From the NCBI GenBank assembly GCA_022225965.2, contig JAKJXP020000001.1:1178001-1242000 (forward strand): a stretch of DNA of 64,000 nt. The letters run 5' to 3'. Source of the DNA: Diatrype stigma (lineage: Eukaryota; Ascomycota; Sordariomycetes; Xylariales; Diatrypaceae). Each line of letters opens with the position of its first letter. The stretch's first letter is position 1. Below, piece after piece: positions 1 through 11,924 of the stretch. The position numbers and the translations under genes were made by a program. Under the pieces are notes generated by a model. The model saw only the letters and a list, made by a program, of their open reading frames with translations, had not been told where the DNA came from and did no database searches.

Positions 1-90
1 AACGAGAGTAAAACTCATTACGACTAGTCCGACGGCTAGGTTTGACAAGGAGAACCCAGGTATCAAGTATTATCACCTCGAAGTAAGTCT

Positions 91-2326
91 TCAAGGCATT
101 AGAAGAGGTGCGCAGAACAGGAATTCCAAGGACCGAGAGTCTGTCGGCTGGAAGTGGTTCTCTTCATGGCGCATACGCAAGAAGGTAGCTAGTGAAAACA
201 TCAGTTAGTATTCTTTCTCTAAAAGGGGAGTATGTGACGCATAATCAGAGATACTCACGTGTGATGTTGAGATCCTGAAAGTACTTCCGAACCACAGGAT
301 CTTCATCTGATGTCGTGATCGGAGAGTCGGCGTCGGCGGCAGAGGTCTTCGGGAGAATGTGACGGATACCAAGGAGCAACCGCAGCAGGTCACAGAGGCC
401 GTGCCCCTGTGTCGTGTACTCGCTCGGCGCCTTCTCCAACGGCCACTTCGGACGCAAGTTCTCTTGTTCCCAGGCTTTAAACGCCCAGGTGGTCTTCTCT
501 ACGCAGTTGAGGAAAAGCAAAACAGTGAGAAACATGGGGAACCCCAGCTTGATCTTGCCGTCCTGCAGGTTACGCTGAATTCCGTTGAGTAGGCTTTTGC
601 TAGCTGCCGCTGCTTTGCGTTCAGCTCCTGCGGTCAGTTGCATACTGATGTTCGTGTACGGCTCGCTATCCGCCTCGTCCTTGATCCAGTAGTCTTCGAC
701 ATCATCTTGGGGTGATTTGGCTAATATGGTCCACCCACGCTCGCGATCCATCATTTCTACCATTCCCCAGAGCTCGAGAGACCTTCGCAGTAGTTCGTCG
801 TTGGTGTTCTCTATGACTTGGACGGCGGTTTCCAAAGTAACGCGAACATACGGTGACACTTCGGCTTTGATCAGGTCGGTAAGAACCTGGCGCATATATA
901 TCTCCACCTTTGCTGGGACATCCTCCTTGTCATTATCAAGCAGGATTACTGGGCCGGGAGCCACGTTCTCGACGCCATCCTGCTCCAAATTGATTTGATG
1001 GCCTTGGAGGACCTGGAAGGTGGCCTTATGCCCGGTGTCAGGAAAATGCGAAACCTCCACATGAACACTATTATTCGAGAGGCGATGGGAGATTTTATAG
1101 CCATTAACCCGTCGCTGGGACATGACTATCTGCACACCGGCTGAATATATGTCTATATATTCGGAAAGTCTCGTGCGAACACATCCGGTGCGCCAGACCC
1201 GAGGAGATAGTACCTTCTTGCACGTGTCGCATGGTGTACCCTTGGAGCATGTCTTGCGAAGGATGCGGCATCGAATACAGGCACCGATGCGGCGGACCTC
1301 CTGTACCTCCTTCCGACGATCGGTATCGAATCGAGCCCGGCTATGGCGATGCCGCAGACTATCGCTTGTATCCATGCGAAAACCACCCTTATTGAAAGTC
1401 CCCGTCAAGTGCTGGTGGCCATGGTGGTGATTCACCGCTACCGGCCCGTGGATGTCGTTCGGAATGAGCGTCATGTTAGTCCAAGGCGAGATAGAATGAT
1501 GCGTGTTCTGGGGCGGTTGGGTTATAGCTGGCGGGTTAGGGGTAGGCGCTCTCTCGGGTTCTTGGTAGTCAATCATCATGTCGGGCGTTGTGGTGGCGGG
1601 GGTCACATGTTCGCTAACGGACTCCTGTGTGAGGAGCTGGGGATCAAGGAGGGTATCGTGTAGCCGGGCGGTTGCGGCCGCAGCAACGGAGGCGGCAGAG
1701 GCGGCAGAGGCGGCAGATTGCGCGTTCGAATCGACGGATTGGAGGAGCTCTCGAAGCCGCTCCTCGGCGCTAAGCTCGTGCTGTTGAGCAACAGATGCTG
1801 AGGACGATGTGTCTGCCATGGCAAATGTTAGTAACCGTGCCTTTAGTCAGAACATAACACTCTTCATAAACATACCCTCTGCCCTTTGCTCAGGGCGATC
1901 ATAGCCCATATTTTGACCATCTAAGGCAAATTGGTCATGGATATCGAAAGGATTGGTCCCCGCTGGTATGGAGGCAGAGGCTGAAGTCGTAGATGTTCCC
2001 TCTGCGGACGAAGATGCAGTCGCTGCGGCCGAAGCTGCAGCCGCTGCAGCAATTGCCTCCCCTACAATGGTCATGTCCATGTTTTGTGTTGTGGTGGGTA
2101 CGTGGGGCAATGGTTGACCTGGGGCTCCATGGTCATCGTGATCGTGTTTCTCGCTGGCCTCGATCTGGCGCGAGACCTCGGCGAGTGTCTCGAGCGGGGC
2201 CCAGATATCATTATGGAAGATGGACGTCGACGCTTCGGCATTGGTGGTCGGCAGGAAGGCATTGGAGGTATTGTAAGGCGAAGCAGTGGTAGCAGTGGTA
2301 GCATTGGTGAAGGCGGTGTCACGCTG

Positions 2327-2357
<31 letters not shown>

Positions 2358-2644
2358 TGCCGCTGCTGCATCTGCTGCTCCCGTTGCTGCTGTTGCTGCT
2401 TCTGTGCTCGGCTAGCAGCGCTATTGCCCTTGATTCCATTAAGAGCGAGGCAGGCATTGATGCGCTCAGTCTGGCTGATGGCCGGGCATTTCTTAGTCAA
2501 ATGATTGGTAAGACTATCTATACGACCCTTGGGAAAGTCCTCCCCACAGGACTTGCAACGGAACTGGTAGCGGTTGCTGTTGTCCTGCAGCTTCGCACCG
2601 CGGTCAAAGTGCTGGAGGATGACATAATTCGGCTTCCGACCCAT
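91..2644 (-). CDS. BED-like finger plus Zn2Cys6-like transcription regulator
   Basis: Probable DNA-binding regulator of about 806 aa in three exons: 2644-1876, 1812-259 and 188-91. Intron 1 (1813-1875) has donor GTATGT, branch TACTAAC and acceptor CAG. Intron 2 (189-258) has donor GTGAGT, branch TACTAAC and acceptor TAG. I chose the ATG of MGRKPNYV because homologous fungal finger proteins usually begin close to this block; an upstream in-frame ATG exists at 2689. Residues 25-55 carry a BED/C2HC-like finger (C30, C33, H48, C53). A polyglutamine tract follows. A cysteine cluster in exon 2 reads C-x2-C-x6-C-x5-C-x2-C-x12-C, close to Zn2Cys6 but with a long last spacing. The C-terminal half is an unnamed fungal region with one hydrophobic helix (FPMFLTVLLFLNCV). 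The family is inferred from motifs only and target genes are unknown. The last exon is the least certain part. Confidence 0.75.
2322..2403 (-). repeat. CAG/CAA polyglutamine repeat
   Basis: A nearly pure CTG/TTG run on the plus strand reads as CAG/CAA on the coding strand of the regulator at 91-2644. It encodes a broken glutamine run after the N-terminal finger. Such tracts change length readily and are common as disordered activation or linker segments in fungal transcription factors. Confidence 0.9.
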
Positions 2645-4494
2645 CCTCCCGGATTGGCCTTGCGGCTCAGAACCACCACAAGACCGCAAGACAGATCAAG
2701 GGGACGATAGCAGAACAGCTAGAATCAGGGATGAGAGTTGAGGTACATGTACGGATACAGGGAATGGACGAAAAAAGCATGCGGTCGAGGGCGGCAGTAT
2801 ACGGATCGTGGACGGTGCAGGTGCGAGTGGACTGCCTGCGTAGCGGAATGACCACATCAGAGGTTGTGCCTAAAGTTTCCCGGTTCGATAATTCCGCTGT
2901 TACGGGATTTCCATTTGCCCATTTGCCTGCAGGGGCCACAGGCCTGCACAGAGCTAGGGTAGCTGGGCCTGCTGGGTACTACACAGTACCTCCAGTAGCA
3001 GTAGGTAACAGAACAAAAAGTTTTCGATAAGATAAGAGCTTTGGTCCATTCTACATACTGTAGGTACCTACCCTGCTACCCCCTATTGTCCTCTGATTTG
3101 TGGAGGGGCTGTCCTTACCGTTTCTCTTATCGCCATATCTTATCCGACTTGTCAGCTTGTATGTATAACTACCTAGGTACCCAGCTACCTACCTCCTGCG
3201 TTGGGTCGGTAGGTATATTTTAACAATTGTGCCAGTGCATGCACCAAGTGTGTGCGTCGGGTGCATAGAAAGCCTGAAGCACATCACGGCTTGCATGGCT
3301 CGGGTTGGAATAAGCTTAATACCACATACCTAAACGGGAATTGCCATCCCATCATTGTCCCGTCATTCACGGCATCTCGCATACGGCCAACAAATGGAGT
3401 CGAAAGCTTAGCTCACGTGTGACTCTCCTGCTGCTTCCTTTGCCAATCAACCTTGGGGATCTCGACCATTATAGACAAGTTATAGGCAATCATATAGACA
3501 ATCATATACCTGCCACTATATGCGGCTGACATGACTGGACATCTCCATTGCTACGATGGTGTGCTTATGGGTGGTTTCCGGTATATTTCATATCACGCAA
3601 GTTGGCAACAGACGTAGTTGACGGTCCGATATGAAATTGCTAAGTTAAGCAACTGTTTGCAGCTTCCTTGCCCCTTACAATTTTAAAGGCCTAGTTTAGT
3701 ATGCGGCGCAAAATAGGGGCTGTGAGTCTGTGAGAGACTTATGAGAATGCCTGTTTAGGTGCTACTTATGATCTCAGTTATATTTTTGGAACATAACTAG
3801 CGCTAGTCAACTGGACCAGCAGCCTTGAGGCCAAGAGCCCGAGCAGCCCTGCAGCTGCGGCTACGCCCTATACCGGATCCGTGGTGGTGATGTTACGATG
3901 CTTGTCCAGGGCGCCCCGCATGCTGCCGTCACATTGGCTTCAAGTGCCCCCGTTGTGGGGATGGGAGACCAGTTGCACTGCCGGCTTTCCCGCCCCAGCT
4001 CCTTCGCTTCGCCTGTGGAATCCCTACTTTGTCCGCCCCAAGCCCGTTCTGGAGATCCCAGCAGTGATCACCGCGTCCATCAAGAAGTCAAGGGAAGTAT
4101 TTCGCGTGGAAGTATCCCTGGTTTCTGGATTTTGGACCTAGGTTATTGTCTGAAAAAGGAGATAACCTTCGACGATGGTGCTGAAAAGGGCTTGGGGCAG
4201 TTAGAATAAGAATTCCATGAGGCCGACGTAACTAGGCGGCTTTCCATATGTAGCTCAGCTGGGCCGTAGGATCGCCAGGGACCCGGGTCGCGTTTGCCGA
4301 TCTTGCTCAGCCAACCAGCTGACTGGGTAGTCTCTCATGTCCTCCACGATACACGTGGACGGTGTACTTCGAGAGTGATCTTTTAACCTGGGAGGTGCTT
4401 TACTATACATATACATAATAGCCAGTATCTCTCCTCCACACCAAATTCTGGTGTTGGTTGTTGTTGCTATTCTCTGCCTCCCCGAGCTGCCGTC
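2645..4494. other. divergent intergenic region, about 1.85 kb
   Basis: This lies between the regulator (-) and the GH92 gene (+), so it holds both promoters. It contains TACCTACC/GGTAGGTA tetranucleotide clutter around 3060-3210. A pyrimidine-rich stretch sits at 4430-4490 just before the GH92 start. I see no gene, RNA or transposon in it. Confidence 0.6.
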
Positions 4495-7473
4495 ATGATG
4501 CGTGCCGTTTCAGCTTTGGGTGTTGCGGGTGTCGCTGCAGTGGCTAATGCTCAGCAAGATCTCACCCAGTTCGTTCTGCCTGACGTAAGTTGGTTCGGAA
4601 GGATACAACCCCTTTCAGAGTGACAACTCAACTGATCACTTCCCATAGACGGGATCTATCGATGGAGGGAATACTTTCCCCGGTGTCAGCTTGCCAATGG
4701 GCATGGTGAAACTCGGGCCCGATCTGTACACTGGCTCCGATTCATATTCCGGGTATCAGAAAAATGGCGTCTTCATCGGATGGAGTATGCTGTGAGTAAC
4801 CTCTGGGAATTCTATCCCGTTATTTCTCTATTGTGAGATCTAGAGCAGCCTGTCTGGTTGATCCAACAAAGGCCGAGATACCACCTCATGTATCCGGAAA
4901 TCATGATCACTGATCCGATCTTCTAGGCACGAGAGTGGAACGGGCGGCGCTCCTAAATACGGTGTTGTGTCACAGATGCCCGTTGCTGGCACCGTAGACA
5001 ATCCTCTCGGCAACCAAAGCGTCACTCGGAGCGCACCGGATGAAACCCGAGTCGGGTACTACAAATCCTCGCCAGCCAACGGCATTACCGTCGAGCTTGG
5101 TGCCACGGCGAAAGCCGGCATGTATAAGTATACGTTCCCCGACAACACGACTGAGGCGAATGTAATCGTGGATGTCTCGCATGTCCTTTCCTCCTACCGA
5201 GGAATGGGTCTGGGGCAAAGCTATCTCGGCGGAAACCTGACGGTGGAAACATCCGATTCGGGAGATTTCGTCCGTTACACGGGAGCCGGGTCCTATGACA
5301 ATGTAAGTTCGAGAACGATTGGCATGAAGTAGCATATGGCGCGCTATATACCATGGATGAGCGATGCTAAGCTGTGACCCAGGGCTGGAATCGCGCTCCC
5401 AAATGGACGGTTTACTTCTGTGGCTACTTTGACACAGCGGTAACCTATCAAACTTTCCTGGGAAAAGACTCCGACGGGGATGATCTCGACCAATACAGCA
5501 ACGCGACCTTCGTCGGGTCGGACGACGCGAGGCTCGGTGCCGTCTTTTCTTTCGGAGACGTGAAGGACATCACATCGAGAGTGGGCGTCTCGTTCATTTC
5601 CACCGACCAGGCCTGCCAAAACGTCGACGATCAGATACCCGAGGATACGACGCTCGAGACGCTGGAAAATGACGCGAAGACAGCATGGAATGATCAGGTC
5701 CTCTCGAAAATCACCACGACCGACACGAACACCACCAGGCTCAACCTGCTCTACTCGTCGTTGTACCACATGAACTTGATTCCGACCAATAAGACCGGCG
5801 AAAACCCCCTCTGGTCGTCAACCGAGCCGTACTACGATGACATCTTCACGTTCTGGGATATCGTAAGTAGCAAAATACCCCATCATAATTATCTCTATAA
5901 ATAGTAGTATTACCGTATCGTTACTCACCTGAGTCACATCTCAACAGTTCCGCTGCACCACGGCGCTATTCCACATCCTCCAGCCAGTCGCATGGGAGGA
6001 GTTCCTGCGCTCGCTCGTGGACATCTGGAAGAACGAGGGGTTCATGCCGGACGCGCGCTCCTCCTTCTTCAACGGGGCGACGCAGGGCGGCTCCAACGCC
6101 GACAACATCCTGGCCGACGCCTACGTCAAGGGCATGCGCGGCGCCATCGACTGGGAGCAGGCGTACGCCGCCATGCAGACCGACGCCGAGACCGTGCCGG
6201 ACAACAACAACGACCCGAGGGACACCTCTTCGTCGACCAAGGAGGGCCGCGGCGCCCTGCCCGACTGGCTGGAGCACGGCTACATCACCACCAAGTACGG
6301 CCGCTCGGTCAGCCGATCTATCGAGTAGTATGTGTTGCCCAAGCACCCCCTTTTCCCTACCGTCCACCCATCCGAGCGAAGCTCTATATCTGTGCTTTAT
6401 GTATGTACGTAGGTACATATCAAAGCGGACCGACTGAACTAACCCAATGGCTATAGTGCGGGCAACGACTTCGGGCTCTACCAGGTCGCGCTCGGGCTCG
6501 GGAAGACCGACGATGCGGAGAAGTACCTCAACCGGTCCCGCAACTGGCGGAACCAGTGGAACCCGGACATGGAGGCCCTCGGCTTCACTGGCTTCCTGGG
6601 CCCGATCGACGAGGATGGGAACTTCGTCGACCAGGATCCGCTCGACTGTGGGGGCTGCTATTGGGGGGATGACTACGTAAGTTTGATGAGAGATACTTAG
6701 AGATCTCATATCTCGTCGCAGCTGCGACAGACACTTCCCGTCCTCCCTCCTTCCCACCTTGACTTGACAAATGGATGAACACCTCTAATCACAAACCCGC
6801 CACCAAACAGTACGAAGGCCTCCCGATCGAGTACTCCTTCAACGCGCACCACGACATGTCGACGCTGATCGACTACAGCGGGGGCGCGGACAATTTCACG
6901 GCGCGCCTGCAGGCCTTCTTCGACGGAGACGGCCTGTTCGACCCGGGCAACGAGCCGAGCTTCACGACGCCCTACCTGTTCCACTACGCGGGGCGGCCGG
7001 ACCTGTCGGTATCGACCAGCCGCGCCGTCGCCGAGCAGCACTACGCGCCGACGCCCGGCGGCCTGCCGGGCAACTCCGACGCCGGCGCCATGGAGTCCTG
7101 GATCCTGTGGAACATGATCGGCCTGTACCCGGTCACGGGCCAGCCCGTGTTCCTCGTCGGCTCGCCCTGGTTCGAGGATCTGACGATCGATCTCGGGGGC
7201 GGCAAGACGCTGCACATCACCTCCTCGACGACTGCGACATCTAGCAGCAAGAGGAGCGGGACGAAAGCCGCTAGTGCTAGTGACGCCACCGCCTACCAGG
7301 TGCAGTCGCTCAAGGTCAACGGGAAGGACTGGGACAAGGCCTGGGTCTCGTGGGACGACGTGTTCGCGAACGGCGGGACCATGGAGTTCGTGCTGGGGAC
7401 GGACGCGGCCGACTGGGCGACCGGAGACCTGCCGCCGAGTCCCGCTACGGAAGCGAAGAGTGCCCGGCTCTAG
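4495..7473 (+). CDS. GH92 alpha-mannosidase, secreted
   Basis: Glycoside hydrolase family 92, whose members are calcium-dependent exo-alpha-mannosidases acting on mannans and N-glycans. Seven exons: 4495-4584, 4649-4791, 4927-5302, 5383-5862, 5948-6327, 6457-6676 and 6811-7473, totalling 783 aa plus stop. Donors are GTAAGT, GTGAGT or GTATGT. The N-terminus is a clear signal peptide (MMRAVSALGVAGVAAVANA, then QQ). Family motifs are present in order: IDGGNTFPGVSLPMGMVKLGPD near residue 35, HESGTGGAPKYG, SLYHMNLIP, an Asn/Gly-rich region around FFNGATQGGSNADNI, EYSFNAHHD, and GNSDAGAMESWILWNMIGLYPV near the C-terminus. Length fits the family. An ATG precedes the chosen one by no intervening codon (MM), so either may be used. 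Substrate linkage (1,2-, 1,3- or 1,6-) cannot be told from sequence. The last three exons are much more GC-rich at third positions than the first exons. Confidence 0.93.
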
Positions 7474-9426
7474 CTAGTAGAGAGAAAGAGAAAAGGGTGA
7501 AATCGTCATTTGGGTTAGCTTGGGGAGGAGAGGAAGGATGTGGTGACGAGCTATTGACTAATCTATGGTTTCTTTCTTTCTTCTGCATGATTGTATATCT
7601 GGCAGATTGTATATTCAATGAAGCATCTGTAGGGAGAAGCAATCATCTATGAGGCGCGATGCCATGAAGCCCATCGTGGTTTTTGTGGCGTTTTCTCCCT
7701 AATTGCCTGTGTATGACGTGTCTACGCCCCGTCCGGGAGAGCCTCTCTAAGCGACAGGTAGACCGCCGCTCAAGTACACCTTAGTTATAGTTACGAGGGC
7801 TGCAGAGTCAATACCTACATAGCTGGCATTTACTTCCATTGATGTGCTGTCACTCAAAGTGTTGATACTTTGAATGGATCACGAACAAAAATATGTGTGG
7901 AGTTTTGCTGTTCAGGGGCTAAAGGGGGTGGGGTGGAATTCTACGTAGGGGTCCTTCCATATACGTCAGGAGGGGTAACGGGGACCCTGCAGAACTCAGT
8001 AGGAATTACCAAGCAGATAGACCGTGTATGGCCCGGATATCAAACTCCCATACCATGTTGCGGTTATCTACCACGCATTTGTCATTTGCTTACAGGCACA
8101 AGATAACCTCGTAAAATAGTTATCTGATTACAAGTTCTAATATAACCTTGCCAGAATTGTAATGGACATATACATTGTTTTCAACGTACTGGACACTTGA
8201 ATATAACTATGTTTTACTAACTGATAGCTTGGTTAGCATGTGATAGTGCACCTTGGGAGACGGAGCTGATACTGTCGAGGGGATGTCTGGTGGTGGCAAA
8301 GTCCTCAGCTTACTTGACCACGGTAGACTTACGCCATGCAGAGCTACCCGGTTCACCATCTCTTGTTGAACACATAACAACAAGCATAGGCTCACACCTA
8401 GCAGATTAGCAGACTAGCTCAGATGTTATGCAGCTCCCGGACGAATCCCCCCGGGTAAACGACCCGGGAAATATCGTTATTGGATGACTGCCCACGGAAC
8501 CTGGGGGCCGGAATTGGGCTGCAGCTAATAAGAACGCGAGGGGAGTACTCTAGGTGGCCTGCTGAGACATTGGACAATGACACGTACTGGAGATTCTGCA
8601 GTCATACCTGGGGCATGACTACGTAGACGAATAACCTCCGGGACCGTACCCAACTAAGTTACGTGGAACTCCTCTTCCAACAAGATATTTTCGGCCCTTC
8701 GACCATGTTACAAAACATGGTTGACGGATTAATTATGTGACTAGCGGTGTCTCCGCGGAGGCCTCAACCTCGACAACCCGAGTTTTCAAGTCTCGAGGCC
8801 CGGGCTGCCGGGGAGCCCAAGTAAAAGGGGTAGTAACACAGGTAAGTGATTTGGCGAAGCGACACGTCACGGAGGTCTATTAATAATCAGACTCTCTCAC
8901 CTCCTTGCCATATAGTTAGGTAGTAGTAACTCACCGACGCCTGTGTGATTCGTTTAGGACCATAAGTATACTCGGCGGTGGCAAATTTCCTGGCAGCGGA
9001 GTTGATTGGGCCTCAGCGCCAGCTCAGCTGTGACCCAGCAGCTTCTGGTGGCTGCAATAAGCGAAGGGGGCCGCCAGGATTCTGATAATCGTTTCTACAG
9101 TACATAGAATTCGCAAAACCCCAGCAGAGCATTTATACCATAAAGGCTATTTAAAAGGGGACCTGCTCCGTAATATCGGAGTGGCAATATTTCCCCCGAA
9201 CTCTTCGCCAGTATAGTCAAACGTGAGCAGCCGGGAACCATCTGGCGTTACAATCATTGGGAGACAAGATCTTCTACCAGTCATGGCTAGTAAGTGAATC
9301 AAGTTCCTGCATATTACCACCCTGGCATTGAAATTGTGCCGCTGGACTGGCGGGGTAATGGCGGGGGAGGCGATGTTCGAGCGCATAGGAGGCATCTCAA
9401 CCGAGCGGATTGCAATGATCGCCTAG
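7474..9426. other. intergenic region, about 1.95 kb
   Basis: No convincing gene is present. ORFs here are short and lack family signatures or splice support. The region holds the 3' flank of the GH92 gene and the upstream flank of the protease gene. Confidence 0.6.
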
Positions 9427-9432
9427 TATAAA
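9427..9432 (+). promoter_or_regulatory. candidate TATA box of the metzincin gene
   Basis: TATAAA lies about 90 bp before the candidate start at 9517 and is followed by a pyrimidine-rich leader with TCTTTCAC- and CACTCAC-like initiator sequence. The spacing suits a fungal core promoter. If the start at 9283 were used instead, this box would fall in an intron. Confidence 0.4.
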
Positions 9433-9516
9433 CACCCACACTACTGTAGTCTTTCACGCATTATTCTTTTCACTCACTTTCTTAGAGCCGCGCCGCTGCT
9501 TTCTTCCCGTATATAT

Positions 9517-10973
9517 ATGTTTCATTCAGACTTGAGTACACGATACTGACCAGTCGCAATGAAACAGCCAAAACCGCCCTCAACCAACGTGTCAAGTCGT
9601 GGAGCTTCCCTGGGGGCAATCCTCGTCCGCAGGTTGAACTCCGTGATGGGGACGATTCCGATGTTGTTATAGATGACGAGTTCGAGGGAGGGGATACCCT
9701 TCAACCCACGGAGGATACCCCTGTGGACAGAACGAAGAACCAGGGCAACCATTTTCCGAAGGTAAGTGAGCTAAAACACGATGCCATCCTCAAACATGCA
9801 ATCACTGACAGCTATTGTCGGGTTTAGGCCCCAGTTCCCATGGTATTCAAAGACCAACTTGAGGATGGCAGCTCCTCGGTCATCACCTCCGAGCACCATG
9901 GCCCCAAGAGCTCATTGTTCGACACTGGTGACCGCCGTACGATCGACGAATGCGGGTCGACGGAACCAACCTCGGTTGGCCCTGACGAAGTGCTTAGCCG
10001 TGCGAAAGAACTTAACACGAAGAGCTCTGAAGTCGTGCAGGAGGACTCAGCCGATGAGGACGCACTCTTGTTGTCCGACCTAGACATAGACGAGGATAGC
10101 CTCGGCGAAAGCCAGGACAGCGAACATCAGGAAGACATAGACGATGCGCTTGATCTCGAGAACACCAACTTCGCACCGAATGAAGAAGTCACCACTGCAC
10201 TGAACGACTTCGTGGATGTTGAGGCTACTCTCAAGCAACCACCCAGTCCCGTTGCGGAGACTGGTGTTCCTGCTTCGCGCTGCGCGACGGAAGAGTCCTC
10301 TCTGGGCCCCGTTGACGAGATCAACCTTGGTCTACACAACACCATCTGGCGCTGGGAGCCGAACTCGAATATCGAGTTCAACGTGGATTCTTACAGCTTT
10401 CCGCCGTCGGTGGACATGGTGCACGCGAAGAAGTCGCTCAACAGGGCAGCTTGGGAGTGGAACAAAGGGGTCGTGGGCGTCCAGTTCGTGCCCGTGGCTA
10501 ACGACAAGCCCGCCGTCTTCCAGCTCGCGTACTTCAGCGGCAGCGACGGGGGGACCCTAGCGCGTTCTTTCATCCCCAAGGCCCCCGACGTGTTGGAGAG
10601 GCTGCAGAAGCTCTTCGTGTTTCCGCTGTCGTTCACCCAGGAGCACAAGCCGAACATGACCAACATCTTCTACCACGAGCTCGGGCATATCCTGGGGCTG
10701 CGGCACGAGTTCACGTCTCCGGCAGAAGCGCGCGTCCGCTCCGTCCGCTGGGGTGACAGCAACCCTCGCTCCGTCATGAACTACTATCGCGACTATAGCT
10801 CGTGCCGCATCCAGCCCAGCGACTATGCGTCGGTGCGGGATTTCTACAAATTTCAAGGCGCGGAGTACATGGGCTTCAGGATTTGCGATCTGGCTCCGAG
10901 GCGGTTCAAAGCCGGACCGCCACCGACGTGGAATTTTGGTGTTGCTAGGAGGTTTCCTCAGAATTCTTGGTAA
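9517..10973 (+). CDS. metzincin zinc metalloprotease
   Basis: Zinc endopeptidase-like protein. The main exon is 9828-10973. The preceding coding exon ends at 9761 and an intron at 9762-9827 has donor GTAAGT and branch CTGAC. The catalytic motif HELGHILGLRHE (three zinc His plus the general-base Glu) starts near base 10674. A Met-turn-like SVMNYY follows about 25 residues later. The segment before the domain is acidic and disordered (many Asp/Glu/Ser), like a propeptide or linker, and no signal peptide is visible. The 5' end is unresolved. The frame of the first exon (encoding KTALNQRVKSWSFPGG) has no upstream ATG before a stop. Two splice routes into base 9568 fit the phase: ATG 9517 with a 32-nt intron (9536-9567), or ATG 9283 with donor GTAAGT and a 278-nt intron. 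A CTGAC sits at the right distance for acceptor 9567. Substrate and location are unknown. Confidence 0.75.
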
Positions 10974-11704
10974 TCCAGGAATAGCTCGTATATGATTCCT
11001 CTTACAGGTTTTTCAAATTTCAAATAGTTAGTATATCAGTCAAAGGCGCACGCAGTGCTGGTTTGGGATCAGGATCGGGATCATGGACGGAGTTTTGATG
11101 TTTTTGCTCTCCACTGATACCCCTGGGTGGAAAGTTTGTTCAATAATAAATACCTTTCACGGCTGGTAACCGATAATGAGACGACGATCAATTCATGAAA
11201 TCAATTAATGTCCCCCTTGCCTAATGTGAACCCATAACTACCTGTGCCGTAAGCAAGCTATTCAAGTAGGTATATACTTTGGTTGATGTTTGTAGCTGGC
11301 AAGCTCGTAGCCAGCGCATCAAGTGGTAGTCCAAGGTGTGAAAGAGGACGATTACTCACTTCTCCATCCCTTCACATCACCTAGAGCCCTCACTTATACC
11401 TGAAATGGCAAACACTGTTGGTTGGATGGATCCCCGCGATCGAATAGCTGTTTGAGTATAGGCCCTGGGCAGATAGCACGATCAAGCCAGGCTACCCACT
11501 CCCACACAGTACCATCGCGACAGATATGCCACTGATCTGGAAGTATTCACGTTCCTGTATGTGTATGTAGCCCTTATCTCAGCAGCGGTTGCCGGAGTGA
11601 TGTCCAAACAACTGAAGCCGACCGTCCGGGGCGGCTGCGGCTATGTACCTCCCGGCAGTCACCCATATAAGTGTTAACAAAGTGCAGTCTTCCAACAGTT
11701 GGAA
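10974..11704. other. intergenic, 3' flank of the metzincin gene
   Basis: An AATAAA at 11145-11150, about 170 bp after the stop, is a possible polyadenylation signal. Otherwise there is no gene. A 17-bp near-palindrome (CTTCCAACAGTTGGAAG) at 11689-11705 abuts the tRNA-derived sequence. Confidence 0.5.
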
Positions 11705-11924
11705 GCCAGGTTGGTGCAGTGGTAGCATGTCTGAACTTCTGCTACAGCCAGAAAGCCAAAACACACAAAGTGAAAAAGGCCTTGGGTTCGATTCCCTGTG
11801 GCTGTACAAGTGTACACCGCAGAACGGGTAACTCTTTCGCCCTGTGCGTACCTCCACAAGAAGGAAAGAGATACTGGCTTGTTGCAAGAAAAAGAAGACC
11901 CAGGTTCGATTCCTGGACCAGGCA
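11705..11924 (+). repeat. composite tRNA-derived sequence (SINE-like or interrupted tRNA gene)
   Basis: GCCAGGT at 11705-11711 pairs with ACCAGGC at 11917-11923 in six of seven positions, as an acceptor stem would. Next comes an A-box-like TGGTGCAGTGG (11712-11722) with a foldable D-arm. A perfect T-arm (CCAGG TTCGATT CCTGG, B box 11903-11913) precedes the 3' acceptor strand. The anticodon arm is split by about 150 bp holding a second B box (11785-11795). That second B box is enclosed by an 8-bp inverted repeat, TACAGCCA at 11743 and TGGCTGTA at 11799. The anticodon stem cannot be completed with confidence, so a functional tRNA is not claimed. A tRNA-headed SINE or a tRNA gene hit by another tRNA-like insert both fit. 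No target duplication was recognised. Confidence 0.5.

Noticed and set aside
2084..2710. 208-codon plus-strand frame with long leucine run
   Set aside because: The leucine run is only the complement of the polyQ tract of the minus-strand regulator.
4250..4275. A-box-like TAGCTCAGCTGGGC suggesting a tRNA
   Set aside because: No B box or acceptor-stem partner follows within 100 bp.
5966..6757. 263-codon minus-strand open frame inside the GH92 gene
   Set aside because: Antisense shadow of GC-rich exons 5 and 6; the plus strand has family motifs and correct splice phases.
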